Assembly (NCBI GenBank): GCA_040954595.2
Contig: CM082578.2
Span: 9,238,001-9,302,000 of the forward strand
Source: Balanoglossus misakiensis
Taxonomy: Eukaryota > Hemichordata
DNA length: 64,000 nucleotides
Reading direction: 5' to 3'
Positions within the stretch are counted from its first letter, which is position 1. Each line of letters starts with the position of its first letter. The translations under genes were made by a program, and so were the position numbers. Shown in pieces: positions 1-17,032 of the stretch. The notes under the pieces are model-generated. The model saw nothing but the letters and a program-made list of their open reading frames with translations, was not told the DNA's origin and did not search any database.

Positions 1-1474
1 AATAAAGTCAGGCAATGCGAATGAACGTGTTGTGAATTTCGAGGTATTATGGCTGTCAAACTAGTTTTATAAGCCACACAGATCTATATTTTCCCCGTAT
101 TCTAATGAATTCTGCTTTACAAACACTAGGCCTACACCCTAAGAAGTCGACGGCTTTGAGTAGAATTTAGGTACGTTTGATTTGATAATGTTATTCTACG
201 TGAAAAGTGATGTTGCTTTAAACTTACGGAGAATACTATCTTCCGCTGCAATTTCCCTCGACGTTTTCCTCACCAATAAGTCCAGTGGGGACTATGCCAT
301 CCACAATGACTTGGTATTTTTTTCAAAATTCGTGGGGATGTTTAGCCTAGTTGCTTGTCTGAATTATTTGTGGAACTGTGGGATTTGTTGGTTAATGTGC
401 CGAAATGATACGTTGCTTTTACCAGAGGCTGTCCGGTGAAAACATGAATAAAATAGAAGGAAGTGGTGTATTTTATTACTTGCTTGGAATCGCCAATAGC
501 CGCAACAAATTACATGCAAGGCTTGGCGGTAGGAAAAGTTCTACTGGGGGATATGGGGGGGGGGGTAAAGTCTCCCTCTGATACACCATGCAATATTTGG
601 TTTGGGGGTTAATCCTCCGCGAATGATAATCGCATGGAAAAGCTAGTCAGCTGACTATACATCTGGCTATATCTATATCAAATCCTATTTTCTTGTTTTA
701 ACTTTTCCCACGCAGTATCATTCACAGCAGACAAATCGCTCACATTTTCACCCATTACCGTGACGGATAATTGAGATGTTGACGTCACAGTATAAAACTA
801 TTGATGTGTGCACTGCGTCTGTGTCGTGAATGATTTGACACCGTCGGCTGGTGTCTGATATCGAGGGAGTGGCCACAAGAGGGCGATGCAGTCAGTGCGT
901 AACTGAGTATCGAGTCCTCAGAGCTGGCCTACAACTTAAAAAAAATCTGAAGAAGGCCAAAGCAGTTGAAAATTGAATTCAAGTCCGGACTTGAATTCAT
1001 CTGCCAACAATAACAATGACAGTTACTCGTGTGCAGGTGTCTCAACTTAGTTGTTGAGAAGTTATAGATTGAGAGTAGAACAAACTGGAGATGATACATG
1101 GGAGATAAATGCAGAAAAAATAGCCACACGTTAGAATTACTATGTTTTCTAAGAAACTCCATCAAAAATTTAAATCAAAGTTTGGTATTTCGTATATTTT
1201 GTATCACGTGTTTGTGTTTCATTACAACATGTGTCATTTATTTATTTATACTTTATGTGGTATCGTGTTATCTGATAGGGATAATAGAGTTTCGTTATCG
1301 TCAATATTTTATTTTTCTTGACGTAATTTACTTGCAGTTTTTCGATATCTCATCTACTTGCAGTTTTTTGATATCTCATCCAATTTTCCTTCGTATAAAA
1401 AAGACAGTTTTGTGAAATTTTAACAACTAAAGGGCGCTCTTGAAAATTTAGTGAGAGAGCTGGGGGTTCTTTAT
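1..1474. other. 5' intergenic region, no gene recognised
   Basis: I see no convincing exon here. The short open frames at 182-439 and 1098-1415 have no recognisable motif and AT-rich, non-coding-like composition. The stretch holds a poly(G) run at 555-565 and a CRE-plus-TATA motif pair near 780-797, which is listed separately. It ends at the ZMYND10 promoter. Confidence 0.5.
780..797 (+). promoter_or_regulatory. CRE palindrome followed by TATA-like box
   Basis: A perfect CRE palindrome TGACGTCA lies at 780-787, and TATAAAAC follows three bases later (791-798). The arrangement resembles a cAMP-responsive TATA promoter firing rightward. No coding exon that it would serve is recognisable downstream before ZMYND10, whose own TATA-less promoter elements are 700 bp further on. 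It may drive an alternative 5' exon or be a chance match. Confidence 0.25.
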
Positions 1475-1554
1475 TGCGCATGCGCATTTTGGAACTTGCA
1501 TATGGCGGCGTCCATGAAATATTTTAGTGACAATTTATTTACCCTGTTCGAGTC
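1475..1554 (+). promoter_or_regulatory. ZMYND10 core promoter with NRF1 and YY1-type sites
   Basis: A perfect NRF1 palindrome TGCGCATGCGCA occupies 1475-1486, and a YY1-type ATGGCGGC begins at 1502. The ZMYND10 initiator ATG follows at 1555. NRF1 and YY1 sites close to the start are typical of TATA-less, broadly active animal promoters. I did not see a clear RFX X-box, which might be expected for a motile-cilium gene. Confidence 0.55.
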
Positions 1555-6457
<4,903 letters not shown>

Positions 6458-7849
6458 AACTTACCCTCATCTCAATATAGTAATCATTGTACATTGTAGC
6501 TGTACTCACACATGCAACATGCTCTCTCTCCCCCCCCCCCCATGACTTCAGGGATTTGACACCACTGTGACATTGTATACATGTAAGACTGGTTGCTGTG
6601 TTTTATTATCAGCACCATCTATACCATGGTACCAGTACATTTACACAAAGTAACTTTGTGCATGGCAAACATATCACTGCGAAATCTGCATAGCAAGACA
6701 GAACATAATCGAGAAAGTCGTTCCTGATTTTACAGGAAATCCTCCCTTTAATCCCACAAAATAGTGTCACATAATTACCATAAAAAGATATGCACAAGAA
6801 ATTACATCAGAAACTTGAGCCAAGTCTATCATACTGCTGCTCAGCATGCAATCCAGTGGTTTGTCTGACTCTGGAGAGGTGCACTGGGATAACATCCTTT
6901 TGCATGTAATGGGTATACTAGTAAAGTCTTTGTAAGTTATAACATTATTTTTAATATCCCCCATTGTAGGGGGAGGGGGTCACAATCCTCTATTACTGTG
7001 TCATCCTGAATGAAATACTGGGTCTTTTTGCGTTTTGAGTGTTATAAAATCAATAATATACATGTATATTGAAATTATTTTTTAGGGTGTACAAAAAACG
7101 AATTTTACACAATTTTCTTACCATTCCAGAAGTAAAGCCCGTCCATTTGATCCTAATTTTTTTTTGGTAACTGTACACTTGGTATTGTACATACAGTTTT
7201 TATTATTGTAATAATCAAACCACGTTCATCAAACATATCTTTTTTCTGTGTCACCCACTCACAAATGTCACGTATTAGTTAAGTTTAGTTTGCTCACTAT
7301 TACATCTCTCAGTACATTCACACACTCTACATACTACCTAATGGTACACACAAGGCATGCAACTATTTAACCGTGCAACATGCCGCCCACCAAAAAAATG
7401 TCCCCGACATAGTCATGGAAAGTGTCCTGTTTTCATGCAATCAGGTTTCATAGACTAAAGTCGTTCCAGTTCCAGTTAATGTGTGTCGTATACATTGTAG
7501 GTAATACGCTCTGAAAATCGACCATTTCTTCTTGTGAATTTGTCCAATTTCGCCGGGACTTGGCAAATGGTCAGTGAGAGTCTCGGTAACTCTGCAAGTA
7601 CTTGTATGCATCTATGAAGTAAATACCCTTCACATCATGGCTGGCCAAAAGAGTTAGGACGAAAAGTGGCCGGAGAGTTCAACTTTAATTCACACAGAAA
7701 GTGGCTCTCTTTATCCGCCATCTCCACACCGACAAAAATCCGTGTTGGATCAAAGGTTCTTTGAAGGAAGCTCGAACAAACCTTGTTGTTGTTGTTGTTG
7801 TTGTCCCATGCTGATGTCACCAAGGAACGACCCACCCGTTTCCAGCCCT
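6458..7849. other. ZMYND10 3' flank, no gene recognised
   Basis: AT-rich flanking sequence with a poly(C) run at 6530-6541. No coding potential is recognised. The AATAAA at 6421-6426 falls inside the last coding exon of ZMYND10, and I cannot place a poly(A) signal with confidence. A short (TTG)n stretch lies near 7785-7803. Confidence 0.5.
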
Positions 7850-8026
7850 CTAGGCGGATTTCTTAGTAGTTTGGTACGTATACGGGGTCTGGCAACAGAT
7901 ACCGACCGCGGCTCCTTCTGTGAGGTATACGTTGTCAACGGGCTCGGACGTGTTCACGTACTCCATCACGACGACACACAGTAACGCGATGGCAGTCATG
8001 CCAGCCACCACGCTTGCACAGATCAT
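7850..8026 (-). CDS. Candidate terminal exon of a small membrane protein
   Basis: On the minus strand a pyrimidine tract followed by an AG (reading through 8050 to 8027) could be a splice acceptor. An open frame of 58 codons follows and ends in a stop at 7850-7852. The frame starts MICASVVAGMTAIALLCVVV, a plausible membrane segment, followed by a short polar tail with two adjacent Cys and a basic TTKKSA end. I do not recognise the family. Upstream partner exons were not identified; the best candidate (9761 downward) does not join in frame with the splice sites I tried. It may be a real last exon or chance. Confidence 0.25.
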   Translation of the reverse strand: MICASVVAGMTAIALLCVVVMEYVNTSEPVDNVYLTEGAAVGICCQTPYTYQTTKKSA

Positions 8027-9548
8027 CTCGGTGGTTTTATAAAAAAAAAAAAGCGGGGTTATCTGATATCGCACTATGTCTGTCCGCTCCGGTCTATTCC
8101 AGCAAGAAATACCTTCATGTGTACACAGATCTTCAAAGATGTGACTTGACTCGGCACAGCCAACTTTCACCGACCTCCAGTTGTACTGCCAGGAGCTAAA
8201 CTGATGGGTAACAGTCACCTCCGAGCATTTAATAGAAACAGCCCAGCGTTTCGTCACCGAACATGGAAGGTTTAATATGATTTCACGGACTTTAAGAAAT
8301 TGAAGGGTACCAGTAAAAAACGGACGTATGTTTGTTTGTCCGTTTCGGCCGCAAATGACGACACAATCAAGCGAATAGTTAATGCGTCTTCACGGGACGT
8401 GTGAAAACAAAATGAAATTTTGGGGATTAGCTATAGCACACACTCAAAGAACAATATTAAACCAAGATCGATAGTATGTTATAAAAGGGGGTCACAAACA
8501 GAAAAAGAGAATCGACACGCAAACATTTGTACAAAATTGTTTCATTTGTTCCTAGGACGACGTCTGACTTTGTTCAGACACATTTTGTGGCTTTTTAAAA
8601 TATGTCCCGTCCACTCTATTTCACATATCCAGGGACTCTGCGCTGCTTCGCCCCGTGCTTCGCATACACATCAGCGAAGCAATATGAACATACGCCACTT
8701 AAAAATTGACAACAAATTAATATCGAGCCGACGTTGTTGAAGGCAGTTTAGACAGCGGCCTGAAGACAGAGACCATTCTTGCAAATCAACACCACGTCAT
8801 TCGGAAACATAATTCTTATAAATGGTGAATAAAACATATCTGCCGTAGGAATCTTACAGTAACGCTCCCCTGCATCCTGTCCACTTGGGCATCCGATTAC
8901 GCGAATGAAACTTCTTTTTTCCGGCATTTCTTAATTGTCATCCGCGGCTCACTAGACTGAGGTCATCAGATTCCACTGTCATTAAAGAATACTTTTCACA
9001 AACTTGGAGAGCTCGCTTATATATAATAAGTTCAGTTTCAACATGCTCTATAGGGTATTATTAACATGTACAGTCTTTTTTTCAAATACATATTAATTGG
9101 TTTAATATTGTTCGTGCGCCTATTTATTAGCTCCGGTGCGACAATACACATATATAGTGTTTAATCTAAGGGAAGGCGCAGAAATATTACCGAGAAAAAA
9201 AACCTCACAATATCTGAACTTTACATGTGCAACGTATGGCTGCATTACACGTTTTAATTGGATAATAGGCAAAACATCAAGATAACCAGGTACCTGTAAG
9301 AGTAACGTGAAATTTCCACTTTACTGATTCTATAATATTCCAGTGGACCCCCTCCCCGTCCATGTTTAATGAATGCCCATTGAGTTCGTTTTATAGCTGC
9401 AGCTGGCAATGGAAACAAGAAATGCCGGTGGATTTATGTCGCGTAAACGTACGCATGCGCGGTGTCCAGTTACGCCGCGGCGACCAAACTCAAAATAACA
9501 TTTCTAAATCGACATTTCGTGGTTCTCACTGTAGCTCACGCGAACTCA
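8027..9548. other. Intergenic, no gene recognised
   Basis: No exon is recognised on either strand. An NRF1-like sequence ACGCATGCGC at 9451-9460 within a locally GC-rich patch (9430-9500) suggests a possible promoter, perhaps for the weak minus-strand exon candidates nearby. Otherwise this is AT-rich sequence without clear repeats. Confidence 0.4.
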
Positions 9549-9761
9549 TTAGATCACACCGCGTAGCGCTTTTAACGAACTTGAGTAGGTCACTGAAATA
9601 AAAAATCTCAGTTTTAACAAGCACAATAGCACCATTAACAGGCCTGTCATAAATATGAAAACTTTACTTTTTGCAGACATGCTTTGACCGATTCCATTCC
9701 ACCATGATCCCCCCCCCCCCGATTCTTTCTTCATCGATTTATCGAGAGAGTACTGTGCCAT
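9549..9761 (-). CDS. Candidate first exon or small ORF with membrane anchor
   Basis: A 70-codon minus-strand open frame starts MAQYSLDKSMKKESGGGGSW. A hydrophobic segment of about 20 residues (VFIFMTGLLMVLLCLLKL) begins near residue 33, giving a type II signal-anchor appearance. The GGGG stretch is encoded by a 12-base poly(G) run that could vary in length and break the frame. A GTAAAG donor-like site occurs inside the frame. I do not recognise the protein, and an NRF1-like site lies 300 bp downstream rather than upstream, so coding status is doubtful. Confidence 0.2.
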   Translation of the reverse strand: MAQYSLDKSMKKESGGGGSWWNGIGQSMSAKSKVFIFMTGLLMVLLCLLKLRFFISVTYSSSLKALRGVI

Positions 9762-12700
9762 TTACACATAATAGGCAATCAGTTCTGATGTGACAATACT
9801 TTCTAATGATGTGTACTCTTCTATTTATATCACATGCAACCTTCAGTGTGAACTCGTCATGCTGTGTTTCGCATTAGAGGGCGCCATTAAATGACATTCG
9901 ATAAAGTGGGGACGTGACCACAGGTCGCGCCGAGCGTTCAGAATACCTAGGCCTGTGGACGTGACAACATGCTGTACACCCCCCCCCCTACATTTTCGCG
10001 TAGTGCTAAATCCAGAGTAATAACTTATCTACACGGAAATGCATACAGTCAGTATCCTTGCCTTCATTATTTCTATCAATCTGATGAGGACACAATGAAA
10101 CAATTCACCCAAGCCTCAATAACCGCAAACGATGCGCTTTGTGGAAGATAGTATTGCACCCAACATCCCAGCCGGAGCACGTCCCATGCCCTAGCTGGAG
10201 TACAGTGGTGGTCTCAGGTACCGGCCACAACGTGCGTTCTTCATTACTCACAACAAGAAAACGTTTCTGTCTGTGTGTGATTTACATGAAAGATTCGGCC
10301 GCTAGTGGGCGCTCAAGGCCTTAGGTAGTGTTGCGAGCGCCCGCGCTGGACTGCCAGTGTACCTACCCCAGTCGTAAGGCAGCGTTAACAAACACATCTG
10401 GAGGGGGAGAATGTATTAGAAAATGTGACGTCAGGGAGTTTGCAGATTGGCTATAGTGAAATCGAAACATGGAAGTACCAGTCGCTTGTGCTCTACGTAC
10501 AGAAGGCGCCACTGAAGGTCACTTTCAATTTTCCGGAATTGGAAGAGTTTAACGTAATAAACAGTGAGCACATTTAACCTTGGTGTTATCTGACAAATCG
10601 AGCATATCTGTCCAAAAAGAATCAGGCCTGGAGCGTGTTGACCATCTTGTTATCATGAAAATTCAGAGTGGTCCATTACAGAAAGATTGCTCAGTTATAT
10701 GAAAACTGCCACATGTCGCCGAGCGAAATCTCTGGCTATTTCATCGTGGGAAAGGGCGTACTAGTATTACAAAAATGCATAGCGATACACAGAACGGAAA
10801 TTCTTCACAATTATCGGTACATGTAATTGTATTAACCATAGACAGTAGAGCCTATGTGTTAACTGGAGAGAATATGACAACTTCTTGACTATAATTAGCA
10901 TTTTATCGGCTTGTCATTTTGACACGTTTTTCTGTCTTCTTATTGTAGGCTAACTCAGAAACGGGTGATTGAAAGGTCTACAAGTTTTCACACAATCATA
11001 CCAAACACATGCTAAAAACTGGTATGACTTGTTTACTTTCTTGGAAATATAATCGGCGTTTGTGAAAATGAAAAAAACAAAACTGTAGAGACACTGTTTT
11101 TCTGACAGTAGGCTTATACTTACGTTCAGATAAAACTACCATCGCTTACGCGGGCGGGGGCAGCAGTTACATTTTTCCAATTTATAATATTTATCTAAAT
11201 CAGTGCTTTTAAAACGCACAATCGATAAACAAAAAGCTTCCGGCATACACATTTGGTGACTCGGGAATAAAATTATCAGAAATAGCTTCCCAGTGATATG
11301 TAGGCCTGATAGATGTAAAATAATACCGTGACCTAGAAATATGTGACTAAAATAGGTTGTCAGGAACGTCACAAGCCATCTTAATTAGAGCTACCGCCAC
11401 TCAATCCAATCAGGCTTCGAATACCCCCTCCTTGGGTAACCCCTGAACTGTCTGACCGATCTTTCAAAGCAGGCACACTCTCAGTGTTATGACAACGAGA
11501 GAGGTCGAACTACTATACCGAAGGGTCAGGCAGTCAATAATCACATGGTACACATTCACACAGTAGACGCCCTGTACATTATAAGTGGCCGGTGTGTCGG
11601 TACAATTCGCTGCCGTTGAAAGACACTGAACGTCACTTGAGAATCCCGTGTTCACCAAACTCTTGCGTGTCAACTATGTCAGCGGTGGGCATCTGGTCGT
11701 TCACCTCAACGAGGGAATTATTGTTGCGGAGACCACGAAGGCGTATGTGCCTCGCTCGTCGCACATAACGATAGCTCTGACGAGGCACGCACAATTCTGT
11801 GGAGTCCGACGATATTATTCGTGCACTTACTGGCAGTTTGCAGTGTCTCGGTATTTGTTGCAGGCCTTGTGAAATTCTAGAACAATCGACTTTTCAGATA
11901 TATTGGCAGATTATTATTTCTGCCTACCAAGCTTCCAAGTATCTCGTACAGAATGGGCGTGGCGGTGTTCAAGGTATGCTTCTCTTCTATCAAATATATC
12001 TGCTGATAAATCTGAGAATTGCGGCGATAATTACTTTTTTCATGTCTTTTATTTGGGAGAATCCACCATCCTTGGATGCCAAGATCGTAGTTTACTAACC
12101 GGGGGTCGCCAGAGGTAACGTGTTCACTCATCTGCGATGATGCATAAAACTTGTGAGATTCTTTGTCTTGTGAAGTGTAATCATGAATAGAATGGTCGAG
12201 ACTCCACAGCGGCGCACATTCTAACAATTAATTTACACTATGATCGATGTGCACTCACACAAACTTTGAGGTTAGGGTCAGACATATTCTCAGACAACTG
12301 CATAAAAATTGGCCAGAGCCCCAAATAACCCGACATGGTATTTGTTCAATAAAAATAAATATAGCGGAGAACAAAAGAGAGTTCACGATCCACGCCCACA
12401 CGAAATATCAAGTTGGGGCGAAAGTCAGGGATTGAGAAAAAAAACGCCTTTAAAAGCCTATAGGGAAATAAGAAATTCACGTATTTCTCCTCTTCCCGCC
12501 AAGATTTACATTCTTATAATAACCTATCGCCACGTCACACTTGGTATTCCACGTTGGTGCTCAGATGACCCGTCTGTCAACTTTAAGAGTCACGGCGTCG
12601 TTGAAGCGTGGATATCACAAATGTCTGTGTGCACAAAGCATGAAAACCACAGACGGATTTCGAGACATGCCTGTTCGCTCAGTACTGGTATAACTGTGAG

Positions 12701-13039
12701 GAACGTATATGTTCCAGCAGGGTGTGTACATTTTATTCAGATTCAGCTGTGTGTGTATAGGTTTGAATCAGGAATGTTGGCATATGCATGCAGTATTATG
12801 ACTGACGGTATCGATTATCGTCAACACAGGCCTGAATCGCCATCACGTACAACACTCAGTCGTCTACAGCTGTTCTGAGTACTGTATATATTCATATCCT
12901 GTCCGCACAGCAATGGATGCAGGCAGACCTAGACTCGACATACATGCAGTACGGCAGCCCATGAAGTTAGGCCAACATACAGGAGCCGCCTTCGATGACG
13001 CTGGCCTATATCAAAGGGGTCTCTCGGGACCTTACGCGG
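9762..13039. other. Intergenic region, no gene recognised
   Basis: Several open frames exist, the longest at 12309-12878 (189 codons, +). None shows a domain, a transmembrane pattern or coding-like composition, and none has matching splice structure. Poly(C) occurs at 9979-9988. I regard the stretch as non-coding. Confidence 0.45.
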
Positions 13040-13094
13040 TCAGCCACAGGGGCGGGTTTTTGCAAAATGCAAACGCCAGCAGAATAAAATGAGA

Positions 13095-13180
13095 CATGAG
13101 TTATCTATAGTAGGGCTCGAACCTCCCAGCAAAGGATTCGGCACACAGAATGACCGAGTCATGGGAAAGTATAAACTGAT
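13095..13180 (-). repeat. tRNA-like SINE head (relic)
   Basis: Read on the minus strand, a near-perfect RNA polymerase III B box GGTTCGAGCCC lies at 13123-13113. It is preceded about 40 nt upstream by an A-box-like TGACTCGGTC. The segment between (GCCGAATCC, TTGCTGGGAG) resembles the anticodon/variable part of tRNA-derived SINEs. It does not fold into a full tRNA with matching acceptor arms, so a SINE remnant is more likely than a tRNA gene. Confidence 0.4.
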
Positions 13181-14312
13181 GCACGCTGTGATGCTCAATT
13201 TTTTAACTGGCTGATTGTTATATATAGCCTTCGACATTTTAATTTGACTGCCCTTTACTGTTGTTGAACAGGAAAGGGCAAAAGGTGGGGTGACTTGATT
13301 TTAACCGGCGGAACTTAATACACCAGTAGAGTATCCGGTATCGGAAAGTATAGAAAGCATGGACTAAGAAACGCCGAATTCATAAACGTTTCATCGCTCG
13401 CGTATATCGCCTGCTTGGAAGGTGGGGTGTATGCGCACTGGGTGTATTGCGTGAAATATTGGCGGTAGCGAGAAATGACATGTAACGGTTTTGCTTGGAG
13501 CAAGCCCCCACTGTATTAAAATAAGGTGTTTGGTGGAAAATAGCGAATAATGCCATAATGGTCGTGGACGTTGTTACAGAAGAAGGCCTCAGTCTCTAAC
13601 TACCAAGTTCGACAAGATGAATAGGGCTGAATTAACACACTGAAAAATAAAAAAATACGAGATGAACTTCGAATACGCGAAGATGGCAAAATCAAGTTAA
13701 TAAATGCGAGTACATGTACATTGGGAACTTGTCCATAGACGCTATAGGAGTTTTGCTTTCTTAAGTGTGACTCTTCAAAACTTTCAAGTTGGAAGGTCGA
13801 TTGCGGGTTTGTGCAGATTTGAACAGAAAGAAATTCGAGTTGATAACGGGTTCTTGGATTTGGCTTGACAGAGGCCTTGCCTGCAGGAAGTCGTTCCGAT
13901 TTCAAAAGTCTGCGGTGGAATGAAAACAGCGGCATAGGTCAAATACACGTGGTAATCAATCTTTCTTCGACATCCGTTTTCAATAAAAGACGCGATGACA
14001 CAGACTAAATTATTTTTATACAGCAGATGTTGAAAAACGTGTGGAGACGGTACGGGGAGGGGGGGGGGGTCGTCGGTCGTGGAATTGGTAAACTACACCG
14101 ACAACTTCCTCAGCCTAGACATGTCGGTATTCTGAGTCCGTGTTTCATTGTTGTCAACTTTATTCAAAATATCTCTGCGTGGAGCAAACGTGACGCCGAT
14201 TCCCTTATGCTCACACTTTCAACTCAACTCAGAGGGGACTTTCGAATAACGTAGTCGAGTCCCATAAAATGTGGGAATGTTGTTTGTCGTTATTGTTTTT
14301 TTTTACGAAAAC
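13181..14312. other. Intergenic region upstream of sulfotransferase cluster
   Basis: No exon is recognised. A poly(G) run lies at 14059-14069. The rest is unremarkable sequence leading into the ATC microsatellite. Confidence 0.45.
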
Positions 14313-14602
<290 letters not shown>

Positions 14603-14705
14603 GGGCATCATATGCGTGTGCACTTTTGGTGACAGCGCGTTGACTACATCCTTGAATAGCCCTATTGTTGTCTTTTACAGTAGTGGAGAACGTGTGAAGC
14701 AAAGA

Positions 14706-16291
14706 ATGAAGACTTTACAGAGATGGGTCGCGGCTTTTCTATTTGGACTCGCGATCTACATGTTGTCCTTATCAACGCATTACTCAAACAGTAGAGGTGA
14801 GTAACTACAACAATTCGACTTGATGTGCATAATTTCATCGATGGCTTATTCACGCCGCGTCAAATCCCTATTCAACGAAATACACTTTCATGAAGCAAAC
14901 AATTTTCCAAATGACTGTGACTGTGAATTCTACCTGATAAACCAGACTACTCTCTGAATGGCGCATGCGTGGGACATGAACATCGCATTTGTGAAGAGTG
15001 AATACCACAGTTTGCGAACTATCTCACACCATATACGCTTTTGCAGGTACAACGGAAGAAGATAGAGATTTGGGGTTGCATTTAAAACCCACGACAAGTG
15101 CTTTAGGCGCAGCATTATTGTCAGCACCGGTGTTTGGAAACACAGTGAGTAAAAGTCCCCCCCCCCCCTCCTACCCCCTCTTCCTCTCTCGCCGTTGTTA
15201 CTCTGGTCATACGTAGTAGAAAATCAATAGTCGAGGCGGGCTCCACATATGTTATTCAATGCACAAGTAGTCTGTTTATAAATGCAATGTTATCTATAGA
15301 ATAGTTTCTTGAAAATTTAAGAATTCTTAACACGATCTGATGGACGTATCGCTAAGTTTGAAATCTCTATGATATATATGACTCTTCACTATTTACACTT
15401 TCGCCTCAGAACCAGTCCGTTTCTGAAGACGAGCAGAGAAAAAGATTGTCTTTAGTGGAAAGACAGTGTCGAAAATACCGGGTTAAGACCTCGTTAGAAA
15501 TGATGTCGAGCAGGACTTTGGATCACCTGATCGTGGATGACAAATACCGGCTTATTTATTGTTTTATACCAAAAATTGCCTGCACAAACTGGAAGAAACT
15601 CTTGGTATTCCTGAACGATGACAGTCACAGATATCAGGGGGTTGATGACGTCATACCCGACGATGCGCACCACAGCGCCACCATACGGACACTGAGTGAC
15701 TACTCCTTCAAGGAAATCCAGGCACGTCTGCGGACCTACCTGAAATTCATCTTTGTACGCGACCCCATGGAGAGGTTGGTGTCGGCCTACGTGAACAAGT
15801 TCACAAAACGGTACAACAGTAGCAGGGAGTTCCAGAGATTGTACGGCAGTCAAATCGTCCAACGTGTTCGGGAAAACCCGTCGGCCAGGTCCCTGCAGGA
15901 GGGGCATGACGTCACCTTCCAAGAGTTTATCCGATACGTTGTTGACCACAAAACTCTGGAAAACGGGCCATCGGCCCTGAACGAGCATTGGAGACAGTAT
16001 TACCACCTGTGTTACCCCTGTCTCGTCAAGTACGACTTCATAGGACACTACGAAAACCTGATGGAAGATGCACAAAAACTTCTCACAATGGCTAGATTGG
16101 ATCACCTCGTTAGTTTTCCTAAACCAATGCCAGGCCAGGGTAAAACCAAAAGTATTGTCGAAGATTACTACAGGAACTTGTCTTCCCAAGATGTGCATGC
16201 GTTATGGCGACTGTACAACGTTGATTATGTCATGTTCGGCTATTCCTTTCCTGAACACTTTTACGAGAAAAAACGTAAAAGGGACAGTTAG
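14706..16291 (+). CDS. Carbohydrate sulfotransferase, CHST11-14/HNK-1 family (copy 1, 3 exons)
   Basis: Golgi type II membrane enzyme that transfers sulfate from PAPS to a sugar hydroxyl of glycans, probably chondroitin/dermatan-type chains (family knowledge; exact acceptor not inferable). Exons 14706-14796, 15047-15144 and 15410-16291 give 356 aa, close to the 352 aa of human CHST11. The N-terminus MKTLQRWVAAFLFGLAIYML is a short basic tail plus signal anchor. Exon 2 is a variable stem. Exon 3 holds the whole catalytic domain: 5'-phosphosulfate-binding PKIACTNWKK (117-126), 3'-phosphate-binding RDPMERLVSA (180-189), and the conserved ALNEHWRQYYHLCYPC and YDFIGHYE blocks. It is followed 740 bp downstream by a tandem paralogue with identical exon structure and phases. 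The start was chosen because the aligned paralogue begins at the same place. Confidence 0.92.
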
Positions 16292-17032
16292 TCTTCAAAT
16301 GACCAATTGTTTCAGTGTCATATTATCTTTTCTTTCTACATGTTCTAAGTTTGTCTGCGGGTACATTTGAGCTGGAAACGAAAAATATTCCGGTCAATGA
16401 TCCGAAGAGAATTTCAGTTAAATATATATATGTATGTTGATGGGATCATCTGCATTTGTAACAACGTTCGGCGTTAGGGGGCGTCCTACGGGGAACCAAT
16501 TTGGCCCTTGTGTGACACCAAGCCTTCTCTTGTCACATGCGGGGTTCACTATGCTTACGGACAATATTAGAAAAAAGGCAGCTTGTGACTTACACATTCA
16601 TAACTCTGTGTTAGGCGGCCTCCCCATACCAACCCATCGGAGTGTTCATGGGGGTATGTAACCAGGAAAGCAGGAATCAATACTATAACAACAAATGCAG
16701 CTAGTATAGTTCGAAATTAATTCTTTTGTGTGTTAATCGTTTAATACGCATATTTCGGTATGCAATTATCCCAAAACAGTGCCAACCGTGTTGACCAATG
16801 ACTGGTATTGAATGGACAAGTTTGAACACGATAGATACTAAGCGCTTGTTGAGCATAAATGGCTGTCTCCATCAACTGACTACTCACTAATCTCCATTTG
16901 CTTTGTGACATGACAAGGTATCATTTTCACATACTGGTGTATGTGCGTGCGCTTCGGATAACAACACGTTGACTGCGTCCTGGAATAGCTCTTGTTTGTC
17001 GTTCATAGTGGTGGGATACCTGCGAAAAAACA
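16292..17032. other. Spacer between tandem sulfotransferase genes
   Basis: Contains the 3' flank of copy 1 and the promoter/5'UTR of copy 2. The 90 bp before each ATG are recognisably similar in the two copies (shared CGTTGACT and GGAATAGC-type words around 16970-16990 and 14638-14660). The ancestral duplication therefore included the proximal promoter. Confidence 0.6.

Noticed and set aside
12309-12878. 189-codon plus-strand ORF
   Set aside because: No domain, no splice context, irregular composition; probably a chance open frame.
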